Origin: Dicaeum eximium | Lineage: Eukaryota; Chordata; Aves; Passeriformes; Dicaeidae | Direction of reading: 5' to 3' | DNA: 64,000 bases | Assembly (NCBI GenBank): GCA_013396995.1 | Contig: VWZP01010431.1 | Location: 300,638-364,637, forward strand | In this document: positions 45,561-57,899 of the stretch, one piece after another | Layout of the letters: every line of letters starts with the position of its first letter | Numbering within the stretch: position 1 is the first letter of the stretch | Translations under genes and position numbers: made by a program | The notes under the pieces: model-generated | The model's database searches: none | The model's input: only the letters and a program-made list of their open reading frames with translations | Told to the model about the DNA's origin: nothing

Positions 45561-47631
45561 TGACAGTTAATTGTATTGACTGGGAAATGGGATCATTGGG
45601 ATGTGGAGAGGGGTCTGGGAGCTGGGCAGGAAGATTCCATGACGCAATAGGACATTTCAAGCCACTCTGAATTATTCAATCACCCTCAGATGTGGCCGGT
45701 CCATTTCTCAGCAGAGTCTGGACAGCTCTGGTTTTTATAGCCCTCGGAACAGCCAGCTGGGAGGACAGGGGGAGGCCATGGAAAACATTCCAGTGGCTGC
45801 AGCTGCTATGGGAAGGGATGGGGGGACACCAGCAAAACCAGTGACAGTCCCTGTTGTCACCTTCTGCAGTGAGCACTGAGATAACAGAGATGAGGGGCTC
45901 GTGTCCTTCTGTCCCAGCCTGGCAGGAGCCTGGCCAGAGCATTTTGGGATGTGGCTCTCCAAGCCAGCATGTCCCACGCAGGTAGCAATGAGCACAAGGG
46001 CTGGCAGCTGCTCTGAGAGCCTCCCTGGAGCTTGCTGTTCCTGGGGACTGCAAGGAGTTCCACAAGCTGGGCACGGAGCACGTGGATCACTGCTGGAGCA
46101 GGAGATCCAGGAGATCCCTGTGGCTGCCCCTGAGCCAGCTGGGAAATTGAGAGGGAACCTTTACCATGGGCAGCCTCGCCACTTTTTGTCTCTTGGAGGT
46201 CCCATTGCTCATCCATCCGTTGATTTTGGCATTTTTAACTTGGCCTGATCAAAGGGGCTTCCTGGTGGACAAGGACAGGACTGGGGTTGTCTCTTCTTTG
46301 TCTCTTAGAGACACTGAAAGCCAAACTCTTCTGCTTGAGGCAGGGAAAGGCCACCAGGGCCCTTCTGGTGTGCACACCCGGGATTAGCCAGGTGTTTTGG
46401 CATCTGGAAGGGCTAAGGGCTTCCCTGGCTTTGTGTGTGACAGACCCAGAGTTTGGGACTCACCTTCCCCACTGCTGAGGGCCTCCTGTTCCCATACTGA
46501 GGTGAATCCCACAAGTTTTCACTCCACTGATTGCCCACCTGCTGCCCAGCCCTACGAGCTGCATCCAGCCCTGTGCTGAGTTCCAGGGATGGGTTTCAAT
46601 CATCTGGAACTCCAGAATGGATCCCTCTTCTTCCTGCTGTGCAATGCCAGGGTGACAACATGAATGACAGTGGCTGAGAGGAGAAGAAAGGAGCCCTGCC
46701 TGTTACTGGCTGCCCTTTCACAGGGAGGCTGTCAGCTCTCAGGGATGTTTTGGCAGGTACCTTTGAAAGCTGAGCTGAAAGCTGGGGAAGAGCTGGCAGG
46801 TACAGCCCAGCTGCCTGTGAAACTGGAGCTGCAGCTGCTTGCCACAAGCTCCTCTTTGAAGAACGTGTTTTTCTCTATTTATGATCAAGAACTGTTGTAT
46901 AAAAAACTCTTATGATTTCTTGCTATGGTGTCACTGAGGATCTCAGGCTGGTTCTCTCCCCAGACATGGAATTTAACCTCAAAGAAGGCTCACCCTAGAG
47001 CTGGATTGATGTGCCTTTGGCAGGGCTGCATTTGCTCTTAATCCTGCTTGCCAGTTGTAAATAAGAAATTCAAATATTATGAAAAGAACTGGAGACTCCT
47101 GGCAGCAGAGAGAGGACTTTGCAGAGGGATCTGTAATTCTGAAGCATCTGTGATCTCTCCACAGCAACATGGCTGGAGTTTGGCAGACGGAGAGCTTGAG
47201 CACTCCCGAAAATCTACTGCTCCAGCAAAGCCAGTGTGTTAAGCACAGTTTATCTGCCAAAGTTCCTTGGGAGGGACTCCTTGGCATGAACTCATCAGCA
47301 GAGAAGAGGTTTTGGAGACACAGGGCTCAGATTTGCCTTCCAGGCTGACTTTCTATGGATGGTGCTCGCTCCCAGGGGAATTATTTGGTCTTCTGTTCGT
47401 CCTTCAGTGGTCAGGATAAGACTGGACATGGCAGGGGCGTGCCCAGCAAATGCCACAGCAGTGGCTGCAGACAGTCCGTGAGAGCCAGACGTGGAATTCC
47501 TGATTGGTTTTACTCTTTGGCACAGATTTATCTTCACCTCCTGGCAGCAGGTGGGCCTCTGCCTGTGCCCAGTTTGTATTTTGGCAGTGTCAGAAGGGCA
47601 GGGGGTGAAGATGGGAACCAGAATTCCTGTG

Positions 47632-47858
47632 GAATCACAGAATTGTGGAATGGTTTGGGTTCCAAGGATCCAAGGATCCAGGATCCAAGGAGACCTCAGA
47701 GAGCTTCCAGGGCCTAAAGGGACTCCAGGAGAGCTGGAGAAGGGGTGGGGATAAGGGATGCAGGGACAGGACACAGGGAATGGCTTCCACTGCCAGAGGG
47801 CAGGGATAGATGGGATATTGGGAATTAGGAATTGTTCCCTGGGAGGGTGGGAGGCTGG
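47632..47858 (+). mobile_element. CR1 LINE fragments joined to an LTR
   Basis: A short inverted CR1 tail (gaatcacagaattgtggaatggtttgggtt) is followed by plus-strand CR1 sequence (agggcctaaagggactccaggagag... ggatattgggaattaggaattgttccctgggagggtggg). The plus-strand copy breaks off exactly where the LTR fragment at 47859 begins. Confidence 0.75.
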
Positions 47859-48004
47859 TTGTCCATTTTGTGCTCATTTTGGTTCATCTTGGGTGCAGCC
47901 CTGGCTGGGCTCTTGTGCTGCCCGAGGTGGATCCATTGAGGAAATCCTTTTAATAAATCCCTGCTTTATTCTTTAACTCTGTCCAGCTCAGCCTTACAAG
48001 GCAT
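47859..48004 (+). mobile_element. Truncated LTR, TGATGCC family, copy 4
   Basis: 'gtccattttgtgctcattttggttcatcttgggtgcagccctgg' to 'ttacaaggcatc' is the 3' (R-U5) part of the LTR family seen complete at 50284 and 51081. It contains AATAAATCCCTGC as poly(A) signal. The U3 half is missing and replaced by CR1. Confidence 0.8.
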
Positions 48005-48517
48005 CCCCTCCAGGCTGCCGTGGTGCTCCCACGGAACAGAGCTGCCAAACCCAGACCTGTGGCACTCTGGGGGTTGGGTTAAACCTGGGATTTTCTGTCT
48101 GGCAGGTGGAAATGAGGAGCACCTCTTTCCCTCTCCTCCACGAGCGGCTGCTCAGCAGGGAGCACATTCCAGCCCATGGGAAGCTGGGAGCAGGGACAGA
48201 TCTTCTCATGGCACTTTTTCTGCCTCTTGGAGAGTCCTGCCAGGTAGTGAATGAGCAGAGGGCTGGGGGTTGCCAGTGGCTCCTGTGGTGCCACACAGCC
48301 CTGGAGCACAGCCCAGCTCCTCACCACAGACGTGAGTCCAAGCCCATTTCCTGCCAATTCTGGGAGGTTGTGATGGATTTCAGTGGCACTGCCTTGGATC
48401 TGCTGCAGAAAATCAACTGGTGTGTGCAGTGCAGAGCATTGCACACCTGCCCCTGCTGAAAAGGGGTTTGCAGCTCCCCTCTGAGCCTGGAATGGATTAA
48501 AGATGTGTTAGAGCCCT

Positions 48518-48535
48518 CTTTTCCTTTTTCTTTTC

Positions 48536-48566
<31 letters not shown>

Positions 48567-49134
48567 CTTTTCTTTTCTTTTCTTTTCTTTTCTTTTCTTT
48601 TCTTTTCTTTTCTTTTCTTTTCTTTTCTTTTCTTTTCTTTTCTTTTCTTTTCTTTTCTTTTCTTTTCTTTTCTTTTCTTTTCTTTTCTTTTCTTTTCTTT
48701 TCTTTTCTTTTCTTTTCTTTTCTTTTCTTTTCTTTTCTTTTCTTTTCTTTTCTTTTCTTTTCTTTTCTTTTCTTTTCTTTTCTTTTCTTTTCTTTTCTTT
48801 TCTTTTCTTTTCTTTTCTTTTCTTTTCTTTTCTTTTCTTTTCTTTTCTTTTCTTTTCTTTTCTTTTCTTTTCTTTTCTTTTCTTTTCTTTTCTTTTCTTT
48901 TCTTTTCTTTTCTTTTCTTTTCTTTTCTTTTCTTTTCTTTTCTTTTCTTTTCTTTTCTTTTCTTTTCTTTTCTTTTCTTTTCTTTTCTTTTCTTTTCTTT
49001 TCTTTTCTTTTCTTTTCTTTTCTTTTCTTTTCTTTTCTTTTCTTTTCTTTTCTTTTCTTTTCTTTTCTTTTCTTTTCTTTTCTTTTCTTTTCTTTTCTTT
49101 TCTTTTCTTTTCTTTTCTTTTCTTTTCTTTTCTT
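48518..49134. repeat. Pure TTTTC pentanucleotide array
   Basis: After a short interrupted start, more than 115 consecutive TTTTC units run without a visible error from about 48548 to 49134, where the sequence becomes N. One strand is all pyrimidine. Because 5 and 3 share no factor, all frames stay open, giving spurious FLFFS or RKEKK proteins of 300 or more residues. Confidence 0.98.
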
Positions 49135-49335
49135 NNNNNNNNNNNNNNNNNNNNNNNNNNNNNNNNNNNNNNNNNNNNNNNNNNNNNNNNNNNNNNNNNN
49201 NNNNNNNNNNNNNNNNNNNNNNNNNNNNNNNNNNNNNNNNNNNNNNNNNNNNNNNNNNNNNNNNNNNNNNNNNNNNNNNNNNNNNNNNNNNNNNNNNNNN
49301 NNNNNNNNNNNNNNNNNNNNNNNNNNNNNNNNNNN
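49135..49335. other. Assembly gap (201 N)
   Basis: The run of N follows the TTTTC array. The right flank resumes in a related CCCTT array, so the true array length is unknown. Confidence 0.98.
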
Positions 49336-49343
49336 CCGATCTC

Positions 49344-49388
49344 TTCCCTTCCCTTCCCTTCCCTTCCCTCTCCCTCCCCTCCCATCCC
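49344..49388. repeat. CCCTT pentanucleotide array, right of the gap
   Basis: About five CCCTT units then CT/CC-rich sequence. This is a variant of the array on the left side of the gap. Confidence 0.9.
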
Positions 49389-50283
49389 CGGTTTCCATAC
49401 ACAGAAGAAGTGCAGGGTTGTAAATGCTCCCTGACTCCCGGATTTTGCTGCTGGGACTTTGCTCAAGCCCTGGGATCAGCACAGGACCAGACTGAGCTTG
49501 GGGCTCACCTTCCAGCTACCATAAGGAAAATGTTTGTGCAGCCAGGGAGCTGCAGATCTGCTGAGTCCAGCTGTCCTTCGAACCCCATTCCTGAGCAGGG
49601 CTGAGCTCTGTGTGTGGCCAGATCTGAGCTGACAATTCCTGGATTGCTCTTTGCAAACACAGCCCTTCATTTTCTTCAGGTGCTGCACTCTTAACTCTTC
49701 ATGTCCTGTCATCACACTGCCCCTGTTGTTTCAGAGGTAACACCAGGTTTTATTGCAAGGTACCAGTGACGGGTATTCATTTCAGATCTGCTCAGATAAC
49801 AGGAGTGCACAGTCTATAAAAGGCATCTCCTCATCTTCATTTTAAAGCAGGAAACTAAAAATAAAGCCAGTTCAAATATAGGTGATGAGAACAACCTGAG
49901 GTTTGGATTAGGAGGCAGAATGGGAATTAAAGCTTTAGAAGTGCCTGGTGAAGTGTCTGTGTTGGAGGGAGCTGTGGATAAAAGTTCATGACGTAGATTT
50001 GGGCCAGAGAAGGCAGTTTGGTGAGTTCTGCTCCTCCTCCCTCTGTGTGGAAGGCATGGATAGAAAAATGCTGGGTAGGGAAGGGAGAGCTGGCAGTGCT
50101 TTTGTCTCAGGGTGTCACGCATGGGTGTCACAGCGTTCTGTGGGGTCAGGAGAGACACAGAGCACAGGTCCTGAGCTTTTGTGGAAACGGAGACAGGCAG
50201 AGCCATGGCCAGAGTGACCAGAGAAGAGAGGGGAATCAGAAGATCAGGCTCTTGGGGCTGCAGGAATTGCCCTGAACTCCTGC

Positions 50284-50744
50284 TGATGTCTTGTGAAGGC
50301 TGACCTAGAGTAGAGACCAGACAGAGCTAAAGAATAAAGCAGGGATTTATTAAAAGGATTTCCTCAATGGATCCACCTTGGGCAGCACAAGAGCCCAGCC
50401 AGGGCTGCACCCAAGATGAACCAAAATGGGCACAAAATGGACACTGGGCACGGGCTCTGTCACTTTTATAAGTTCTGCTCCATTTGCATCTTGGAGTTAA
50501 TTGTCCAGTTCCAGCTTCAGCCCATGAAGTCCCATCCTTCTTGTTTTTCTCTCTTCAGTCCACGTTGTTTCTGCTCTTGGGCCTGAGATTTGGATCATTT
50601 GTCCTTGGTCCCCAGGTGGAGAAGGAATTGTTTTGTCTCCCTACTCTGTGCAGAGAGCTCACCATCCCCTGATATGGAGCCCAGACCCACACACTAAAGC
50701 AGCCCAGAATCTGAAAAATATAAAAGCTAAAACCTGAGGCATCA
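50284..50744 (-). mobile_element. Solo LTR, TGATGCC family, copy 2
   Basis: This complete 461-bp copy runs from TGATGTCTTGTGAAGG to ...CTGAGGCATCA, with the direct repeat CTGC at 50280-50283 and 50745-50748. On the minus strand it has a TATA-like CTTATAAAAGTG (about 50460-50470) and AATAAATCCCTGC. It is very close in sequence to copy 1 at 15367 outside that copy's deletion. Confidence 0.9.
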
Positions 50745-51080
50745 CTGCTGTCCCTCAGCTTCCAGGGCAGGGCTTTGTCCTGTGGAGCAGCTCACACTGT
50801 GCACCCACAGGCTGCCAGAAATACCCTCAGCTCGCCCCAGTTTGCTGGGAGCTGGGTGAAACTGGGACACCCTGACTGAGGGGAGCAGGAACTGCTCAGG
50901 AAGGGTTGGGTCACCCTGAGAAGCAGTTCCCTCTGCCCGGGGTGGGGACAGAGCTGCCACCCCACAGCCCTGTGGCTTTGCTGAGGGGACACAGCTTTGA
51001 TGCTGAGTTTGGTGGCCCCTCACCTTTTCTTTCTCAGGGCTTCCTGACCTTTGTGCAGCTCAAGGGGCTGGGGCTTCAGC

Positions 51081-51520
51081 TGATGCCTTCAGTTTTAGCT
51101 TTCACGTTTTCCAGGCTCTGCACTGCATTGGTGCACAACTCTGAACTCCATATAAAGTGTCAGCAAGTTCTCCTCACAGCTCAGTCACACACAACAATCC
51201 TTTTCCAGCCCCAGAACCAAGGACACCGCTGCAGCTCCAGGCCCAAAAAGTGCAAACAGCAGAGAATTGAGGAGAGAAACGGGGAGGGTGGGACTGCATC
51301 ACCTGGAGCTGGAATTGGACAATTAACCCCAATATGGAAATGGACCAAAACTTATAAAAGTGTGAAAACTCGTGACTGGGATCCATTTTGGGTCCATCTT
51401 GGGTGTAGCCCTGGCCAGGCTCTTGTACTACCCAAGGTGCATCCTTTGAGGCCTTTTATTAAATCCCTACTTTATGAACTCTGTCCAGCCTCTGTTCCAG
51501 CTCAGCCTCTCAAGGCATCA
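51081..51520 (+). mobile_element. Solo LTR, TGATGCC family, copy 3
   Basis: It runs from TGATGCCTTCAGTTTTAGC to ...CTCAAGGCATCA, with TATA-like ACTTATAAAAGTG near 51350 and ATTAAATCCCTAC near 51458. It is more diverged than copies 1 and 2. Flanks are CAGC and CAGG, so the 4-bp duplication is imperfect. It lies 336 bp from copy 2 in opposite orientation. Confidence 0.85.
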
Positions 51521-52429
51521 CAGGAGCAGCCCCAGCTTTGTCCCGTGCCCCACACAAGCCCAGAGCTTTGGCTCCTGAGAGCTCCCAGCCCAGGCATTGA
51601 CACAGCAAGCCAGGGGTGCTCAGAGGGAAGGACAGCCCCAGCACAAAGGCAGGAATGTGTAGTTCTGTCCTGGATGGGTCTGGGGAGGGAGCTGTGAAAG
51701 TCTGAGCTGGGAATCTCTCCAGGAGTGTCGCACCAGTGCAAGGACTGGTCATTCCCCACAGGAACACTCTGTCCCAGCAGCTCTGCAGGATGAATCCCTT
51801 CTCCTCCCTTGGCACTCCCTGAGGAGGTTTGGAACCCAGCAGGGACAATGTTTCTGTAATAAATCTGCTCCTGCAACCCCGAGGGCCTGATGGGGAGCAG
51901 AATAAAGGCCAATTTCCCAGAGAAGGTGGATTTATTTGTGCCTTTGTAGTTCTGTTCTGAAAGCACAAATAATATCCCTCAAGAAGCAGCACGGAGTCCA
52001 TCAGCTTCCAGCTACTCAGACCTTCCCTGAGCTGTGTCTGTTCACATCCTTGTTCTGCAGGGATTGATTGACTCAGAGATAAACAGATCAGGCCATTGCT
52101 TTTCTCTCCTCTAAACCCTCTGCTGTTCTTGCAAGGTAGGTCCTGTGCTTCAAATGTCAGAACTCCAGAGCTCTCCAGAGAGGGGAGAAAATCCTGGCAG
52201 GGAAAACAGGAGGGCAGCCCACTCTGGGACTGCTCCTTGCCTCACATCCTCCTCCTTTCCCAGGGGATCCTGGTTGCAGCCCCCCAGAGATGGAGTTTGG
52301 GAGGGTGCTGGGCACAGAGAACTCAGGGTGATGTTTCTGTGCCTGCATTTGTCAACAGGGGACTCACAGAAGAGAGACATCCCCAAAATACCCCCTGAGC
52401 CTTCCTGGTACTTGCCCTCTGCTCTGGAG

Positions 52430-52798
52430 CCAGGCTGGGGGAAGGGAAGGCTCCACAGAGAGCTCAGAGCCCCTTGCAGGGCCTAAAGGAGCTCCAGGAG
52501 AGATGGAGGGGGACTGGGGACAAAGGTTGGAGGGACAGGACACAGGGAATGGCTTTAAGCTGAAGGAGGGTGGATTTAAATTGGATATATGGAAGAAATC
52601 TTCCGTGGGAGGGTGGGGAGGGGCTGGGATGGAATTCCCAGAGCAGCTGTGGCTGCCCCTGGATTCCTGGCAGTGCCCAAGGCCAGGTTGGATGAACTTC
52701 GGAGTGGAAAACGTCCCTGTCCATGACAGGGTGTGTGGAACTGGATGATTTTAGTGTCCCTCCCAAGCCATCCTGGGATTCTGTGATCCTCTGGCTAA
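52430..52798 (+). mobile_element. CR1 LINE 3' fragment
   Basis: Blocks 'ttgcagggcctaaaggagctccaggagag', 'gggacaggacacagggaatggctttaagctg', 'cagctgtggctgcccctggattcctggcagtgccc' and 'gtccctcccaagccatcctgggattctgtgat' are in CR1 order. Confidence 0.9.
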
Positions 52799-53924
52799 AC
52801 CCCCCCAGCCCAGCAGGGCTCCCAAGCCATGCCCCCACGGGCTCCAGGGGTGCCCAATTAGCACAATTTCCTCCTCAGGCTTTTTCCTTGGCAAAGATGA
52901 GAGTGTGGATGTGGCTGGAGGCAGATTTGTCTGAACTGTAAGGATTTTGACTGCACTTTTACACCCCCCACACTCTGGGCCAGCCCCCAAAATCCTGCTT
53001 GGGCTGCTCAGGGAGTCACAAACATGGGATGGTGACAAACACAGAGAGTTCAAAAGAAACCCAGGCTTTGCACACCTGTAAGGCAGAACTGAGCCCTCTG
53101 ATGGGCTCCTCTGATGTCCACCAGCTGCAAAAATGTCCAAGGCAGCAACACCAAAACAAAGAAAACAACAGATGTGCCATCATCAGCACTGGGAGGGATG
53201 GTTCCTGCCTGGCAGAGGGGAAATGAAGCACAACTCTCCCTTCCTAATAGGATGAGGCCAAACAGGCATTTATTCTGTCATGAACAGCCTGGGCCAGGTA
53301 CCATTTTCCTACCTGGGGGGAGGCAAAGAGATTCCAGCTCTTTTTTGGTAAAGAGGCTTCAGTTTTGGACAGGGCCCATTCCACAGGTTCCTGCCACCCT
53401 TGTGCTGCTTTGAACCAAAGAGAGCAAGGCAAATATCAGCATAAAATGGACAAGCCCATGAGCTGCAGGGTGGGAAAAACCAGGGGGGGTTGTAGTTTTT
53501 GATTTTGTTTTTTAATTTTTGTCACCAGGGAAACAGAAGCAGAAATGACAAATGCTTTTGATTAGTCAATGTTTCCCACAGGTATTTTTGGCCTAATGGT
53601 GAAAAACAAAGCATTTGTTGGATTTGAGATTCACATTCCCTGACTGCCTTCCCAAAGTGGAGGTGGGAATGCTGGCAGAGGGCTGAAGGCACAGGGGGGG
53701 GTTTGTACAGATGGACTTTGTCCCTTTGGACCTGTCTTCTCTCAGCTCCTGGGCTGCTCCATCCCAGGAATTGTCGCCCTCTCCTTGGGCAGAGCCAGCA
53801 GGACGTGTCACAGCAGCCCTTGTGGCATCTGGAAGGCCAGAATAGTTTTATTTGATAATAAAGAGCCTTATTTATTCCTGTCTAGAGGACAGGTGCCTTT
53901 GTAGGGAAAAAGGCCTTGGAGGAA

Positions 53925-54150
53925 TGTCACAGAATTCCAAGATGGTGTGGATTGGGAGGGAAGCTAAAAATCATCCAGTTCCACCCCTCCCACTGTCCCA
54001 GGCTGCTCCAGGCCCCAATGTCCAGCCTGGCCTTGGGCACTGCCAGGGATCCAGGGATGGCCACAGCTGCTCTGGGAAATCCATTCCAGTCCCTCCCCAC
54101 CCTCACAGGGAGGAATTCCTTCCTATGCTTTCCTAAATATTTTAAAGATG
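53925..54150 (-). mobile_element. CR1 LINE 3' fragment
   Basis: Inverted 3' end 'cacagaattccaagatggtgtggattgggagggaagctaaaaatcatccagttccaccc' and 'ggcactgccagggatccagggatggccac'. It lacks the 'ccatggcagggacaccttc' segment. Confidence 0.9.
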
Positions 54151-54419
54151 AAAAATAGGCTTTCCTTCTCTTTCGATTTGCAAAGTTAATCTGGAAGGAA
54201 GTGCATTGAGGAGCTGGGACCTGCTAGGACTTCCCTCAGCCACATTCCAGGAGCTGCTGTTTAGCTGACTGGATAAATCCTGCTGGGATGGCTGTGGAAG
54301 TGTCTTGTGAAGAGCAAAGCTCTTTGATTATCCTGTTGCTATTTGTCAAATGCAAAGGACCGTGTAAAAAAATCATTTTCAGCCTTCAGAACTACTCTCC
54401 TTTCGCTCTGCTTTTGATG

Positions 54420-54645
54420 TCTGAAGAGAAAATAGCCCTGTGAAGCAACTTGATTTCTTCAGAGCTATTAACAAGTCTTTCAGGGTCCCAGGGTGACATA
54501 ACAGGTCTGGTCTGACTCATTGCATTTAAGAGTGTCTCCTTCCAGACAGAAATAGCTCAGTGTGCAGCCATAAAAAACATGAATCAATTAATGTCTTCTA
54601 TTAACTAGAAATGCAGATAAATCTCCTCAGTCGTGGGAATGCAAA
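54420..54645. promoter_or_regulatory. Candidate conserved non-coding element
   Basis: Repeat-free AT-rich block with GAATCAATTAATGTC, TCTATTAACTAGAAATGC and CTGACTCATTGCATTTAAG. Composition only; unproven. Confidence 0.3.
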
Positions 54646-54771
54646 TTCCTGGCTCCTCTTCCTTCTCCCTCCCCGTGCTCTTTGTATTTGGCTTCTTCTT
54701 TTATTGCTCTTTTTCTAGATGTTGACTCCAGGTCCACGTGGTTATTTTTTGCAGCTTTCCTTCAATTGAAA

Positions 54772-54875
54772 GCCCTTCCCCCTTGTCCTGTCCCTCCATC
54801 CCTTGTAAATAATCTCTCTCCATCTTTCTGTAGCTCTTTTCAGGTACTGGAAGGAAAAACAAATCCATGCAACAA
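54772..54875 (-). mobile_element. Short CR1 LINE fragment
   Basis: 'ccccttgtcctgtccctccatcccttgtaaataatctctctccatctttctgtagctcttttcagg' matches the same CR1 section seen at 15778 in inverted orientation. Confidence 0.75.
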
Positions 54876-55669
54876 GTGAAGTGTTCCCATCTGTATGAGG
54901 CAGAGTGGAAAAGGGGAATTCAGTGACATTTGCGGAGTCATGGACTCAGCAATGCTGCGCTGCAGAATTCAACCCAGGGCACAAAATAATTTCCTCCTGT
55001 CCCCTGCTTCTCCATGTGCTGGGGAGAGGCATCCCTTCGCCATGTCCTTTCCTCTTGGAGGGGAGATTTCAGTAATCTTTCGGGTCAGTTTAAACACCAG
55101 AGCCTCCGTATCAGTCTGTCTGGCAGCTCCTCTTCACCTGCTGCTAGGTGATAATGACTTGAAGAACAGAATTAATTAGGCTGAACCCTTCTGTGCTTGT
55201 TGTATCTCTCAAGGTGGATTTTTCTCTTTTTACATTTTTAATATTCAGGGAAAAAAAAAGTTTCATCATTTTCCCACTAAGAAATAGCAAGGAAAGGATT
55301 TGCCTGTGTTTTAGTAACCATTTAATTGCTTTCAAGCAGGGTTTGGTGGAGCACTCAGGGTGCCCATATTTTCTTCCACTTTTTAGTCTTAGACCAAAGA
55401 GCAAAAGCTCTGAACATCCAAAACATGCTCAATAAAACTCTCTAGGGCGTATCACTGCATTCCCTAAGGCTGTTCCCTGCCCTGGGGATGCTCTGGGTCC
55501 CTCAGGCTCCTCCCTGACCAGGCTGTCACTGTCCCCATTCCATTTGGGAGCTCGTTTGACACTTTTCTTTCTGTTGGAGTGAATCAAACCCGGATTCCTT
55601 TCGAACCCATGCATCAAACCCTGCCCTCAGCTCCAGCTCCACTCCCCGAGGGCTTTTGTTCCCGAGATA

Positions 55670-55965
55670 CTGCTGGAGTAGTCTGAATCATGATCTCATC
55701 AGAGACAATAAAACGCTGAAGAGGGCTCCTAAGTGCTCAGTTTAAGCTGCTGTCAGGGAATGTGCCCGTTAACATAATGAATACGTTCTCCATTCCCACA
55801 GACATCACTCTGTTTAGTCCCCAAGTTACCCGTGCTCTCTATTAATTTGAGGTCAGACCGATCCAGCACTGAGGGAAAACACATTTGTGCCAAAATCAGA
55901 GGATTACGAAGGAGGTTGAGGGTAATGAACAATCCCACTAAGAAAACATCTATTATTCATGCATG
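55670..55965. promoter_or_regulatory. Candidate conserved non-coding element
   Basis: Repeat-free, with ATCATGATCTCATC, GTTAACATAATGAATACG, TCTATTAATTTGAGGTC and AGGATTACGAAGG. CpG-containing but AT-rich sequence like this is unusual for neutral DNA. There is no alignment to support it. Confidence 0.3.
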
Positions 55966-56704
55966 CACATGTGCACTCACACACAAACCACTTTTCTGAA
56001 CAAAAACACCAAGCCAGAAGACATGGGGGATAAAACCATGGAAATAGCAACAAGTTCAGAATAAAAAATTTCCACTTTTTCCCCTGAAAATATCATCTGC
56101 ATAAAAAATGTCTCCATTTCCTTCAGAGGAAAAATTACCTTTCCACATTATTCCCTGTATCAGAAAGGAGCTGATTTCTCAGGCTGCCAACGTTACAGAG
56201 CCACAGCACAAGCTGAGTTTATGCTGATTCCGAGCAGGAATAACTGTCACAGCTCCAGCTGAGCTGTTGGTCTCAAAAAAACCCCTGTGAGTTTTGATGC
56301 CTCAGTCTGAGGGCAGTGGGGCTCACTTGAGGCAAAAGCAGGGAGGGAACCAGGCTGAGGTTGAGCTGTGGCTGGGGTCAGGAGATGGAGCCAGCCCCAA
56401 ATGAGCCCCTGCCTGCTCTGGGGGGACACAAATGGCAGCAAGGGGTACCATGCCCTGGACTGATGTCCCTGTTCCTGCTCAGGGACCCCTCACACCGACC
56501 CCATGGCAGATCCCATCCTCTCAGCCCTGGGGGCACATCTGGAGCGATCCTTTGCCAGGGTCAGTGTATCCATAGTGAGATGCAGTGGCAGCTGACTTCT
56601 GATGCATTAAATGGATATAAACTGCAGCTGAGGGCTCTCACATTGGCTGCAGAGGGTGTGAGCCACATTATTCAGCAGAAACCAGAGACTGGGATTACTC
56701 AGGA

Positions 56705-56875
56705 CTAGTCTAAGGAAGATTTCCTCATCCCTAGCAGTGCCCAAGGCCAGGCTGGATGAGGCTTGGAGCAGCCTGGGACAGTGGAAGGTGTCCCTGCCAT
56801 GGCAGAGGTGGCACTGGATGGGCTTTGATGTCCCTTCCAACCCAAACCATTCTGAGATTTTCTGATTGATTTGTA
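56705..56875 (+). mobile_element. CR1 LINE 3' fragment
   Basis: 'gcagtgcccaaggccaggctggatgaggcttggagcagcctgggacagtgg' to 'ccttccaacccaaaccattctgagattttctgattg'. Confidence 0.9.
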
Positions 56876-57394
56876 ATTATTATTATTGCTGACTAATAGA
56901 ATTTCAGTAGGACCTCAGTAAGCTCAGAGCTTTGATCTGCACTGTGTGGCTTCAGGAAAAAGTGCTGAGAATTTCAGTGGTGATGACACAAAAGCATTGT
57001 TACACCCAATTTAAACATGTGAGAGCTGCAGTGGCCCCAGAGTCAGGCATGGAGTCTCAGTCCAGACACTGCTCAGGCTGGGCTGGATTGAGATTGGCTC
57101 ATTTTCCTCCATTACAACAAAAAACCCCTGGAATTATCACTTTAGATGGGGCTGCTCGTGCTCTGAGAGGTGACATGGGCAGGGCAGCAACCAGGGTCAG
57201 TCCCGGCTGGGACCTCCCTGGGGTTCCTGTCCCAGCCACCAGCAATCCAGCTGCTGGCACATCTGGGGACACTGCAGCCTCCAGAGCCACCACCTCCTGC
57301 CGAGTTCCCCATTCCCACGGGGTTGATGTCCCCTGTTCTGTCGGGCCATGCTCCCCTCCTGATCCCAGCTCAGCTCTGCTGAGCACCCTCACAT

Positions 57395-57720
57395 CACCAC
57401 AATTAACACCACGGCTGTAATTATTGCTATTATCGCATTACTGGCATTATTCTTGTTCCAAAGCAGCGTTTTTGTCTCCTCATTATGCTGTTTCTGTCGT
57501 GGCCATTATTCAGATAACGAAGCCAGATGCTCTGCCTTGCTTCAGAGCTCCCTTGTGCTGGTTGCTGCCACATCCCCTGCGAAAAGTCAGTCCTCACCCC
57601 CAAGCACTTAAAAACCTAATTAGAGCAGACAGACCACCATCATCTTCATCTACCAGCAGCTTCAGGAGCAAACCCCCATTCTTCAGGATATTCAAGGTCA
57701 TTTTGCCAGATTTACCAAAG
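57395..57720. promoter_or_regulatory. Candidate conserved non-coding element
   Basis: Repeat-free AT-rich block (CTGTAATTATTGCTATTATCG, GGCCATTATTCAGATAACG, AAAACCTAATTAGAGC). The homeodomain-type cores are dense. Unproven. Confidence 0.3.
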
Positions 57721-57899
57721 ATCTGGGAGAACTCCCAGCATTCCCAATGCCTGTGTTGTTTTCCTCGTGCCTCCTGAACCACACACACAGCCAGGCAGGT
57801 GTTCACCGTCTTTCAATTTATCCCTGACAGGTGTCCTTTCACTTAAATGCAGTTCTTAAAAATCTCAGGCTATAAATAAATGACTGAAGAAGAAAGATG

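Noticed and set aside
48321..49482. Open frames of 300 or more residues on both strands (KEKKR and FLFFS repeats)
   Set aside because: They are read-through of the TTTTC pentanucleotide array, and the middle is an N gap. No start context, domain or splice support.
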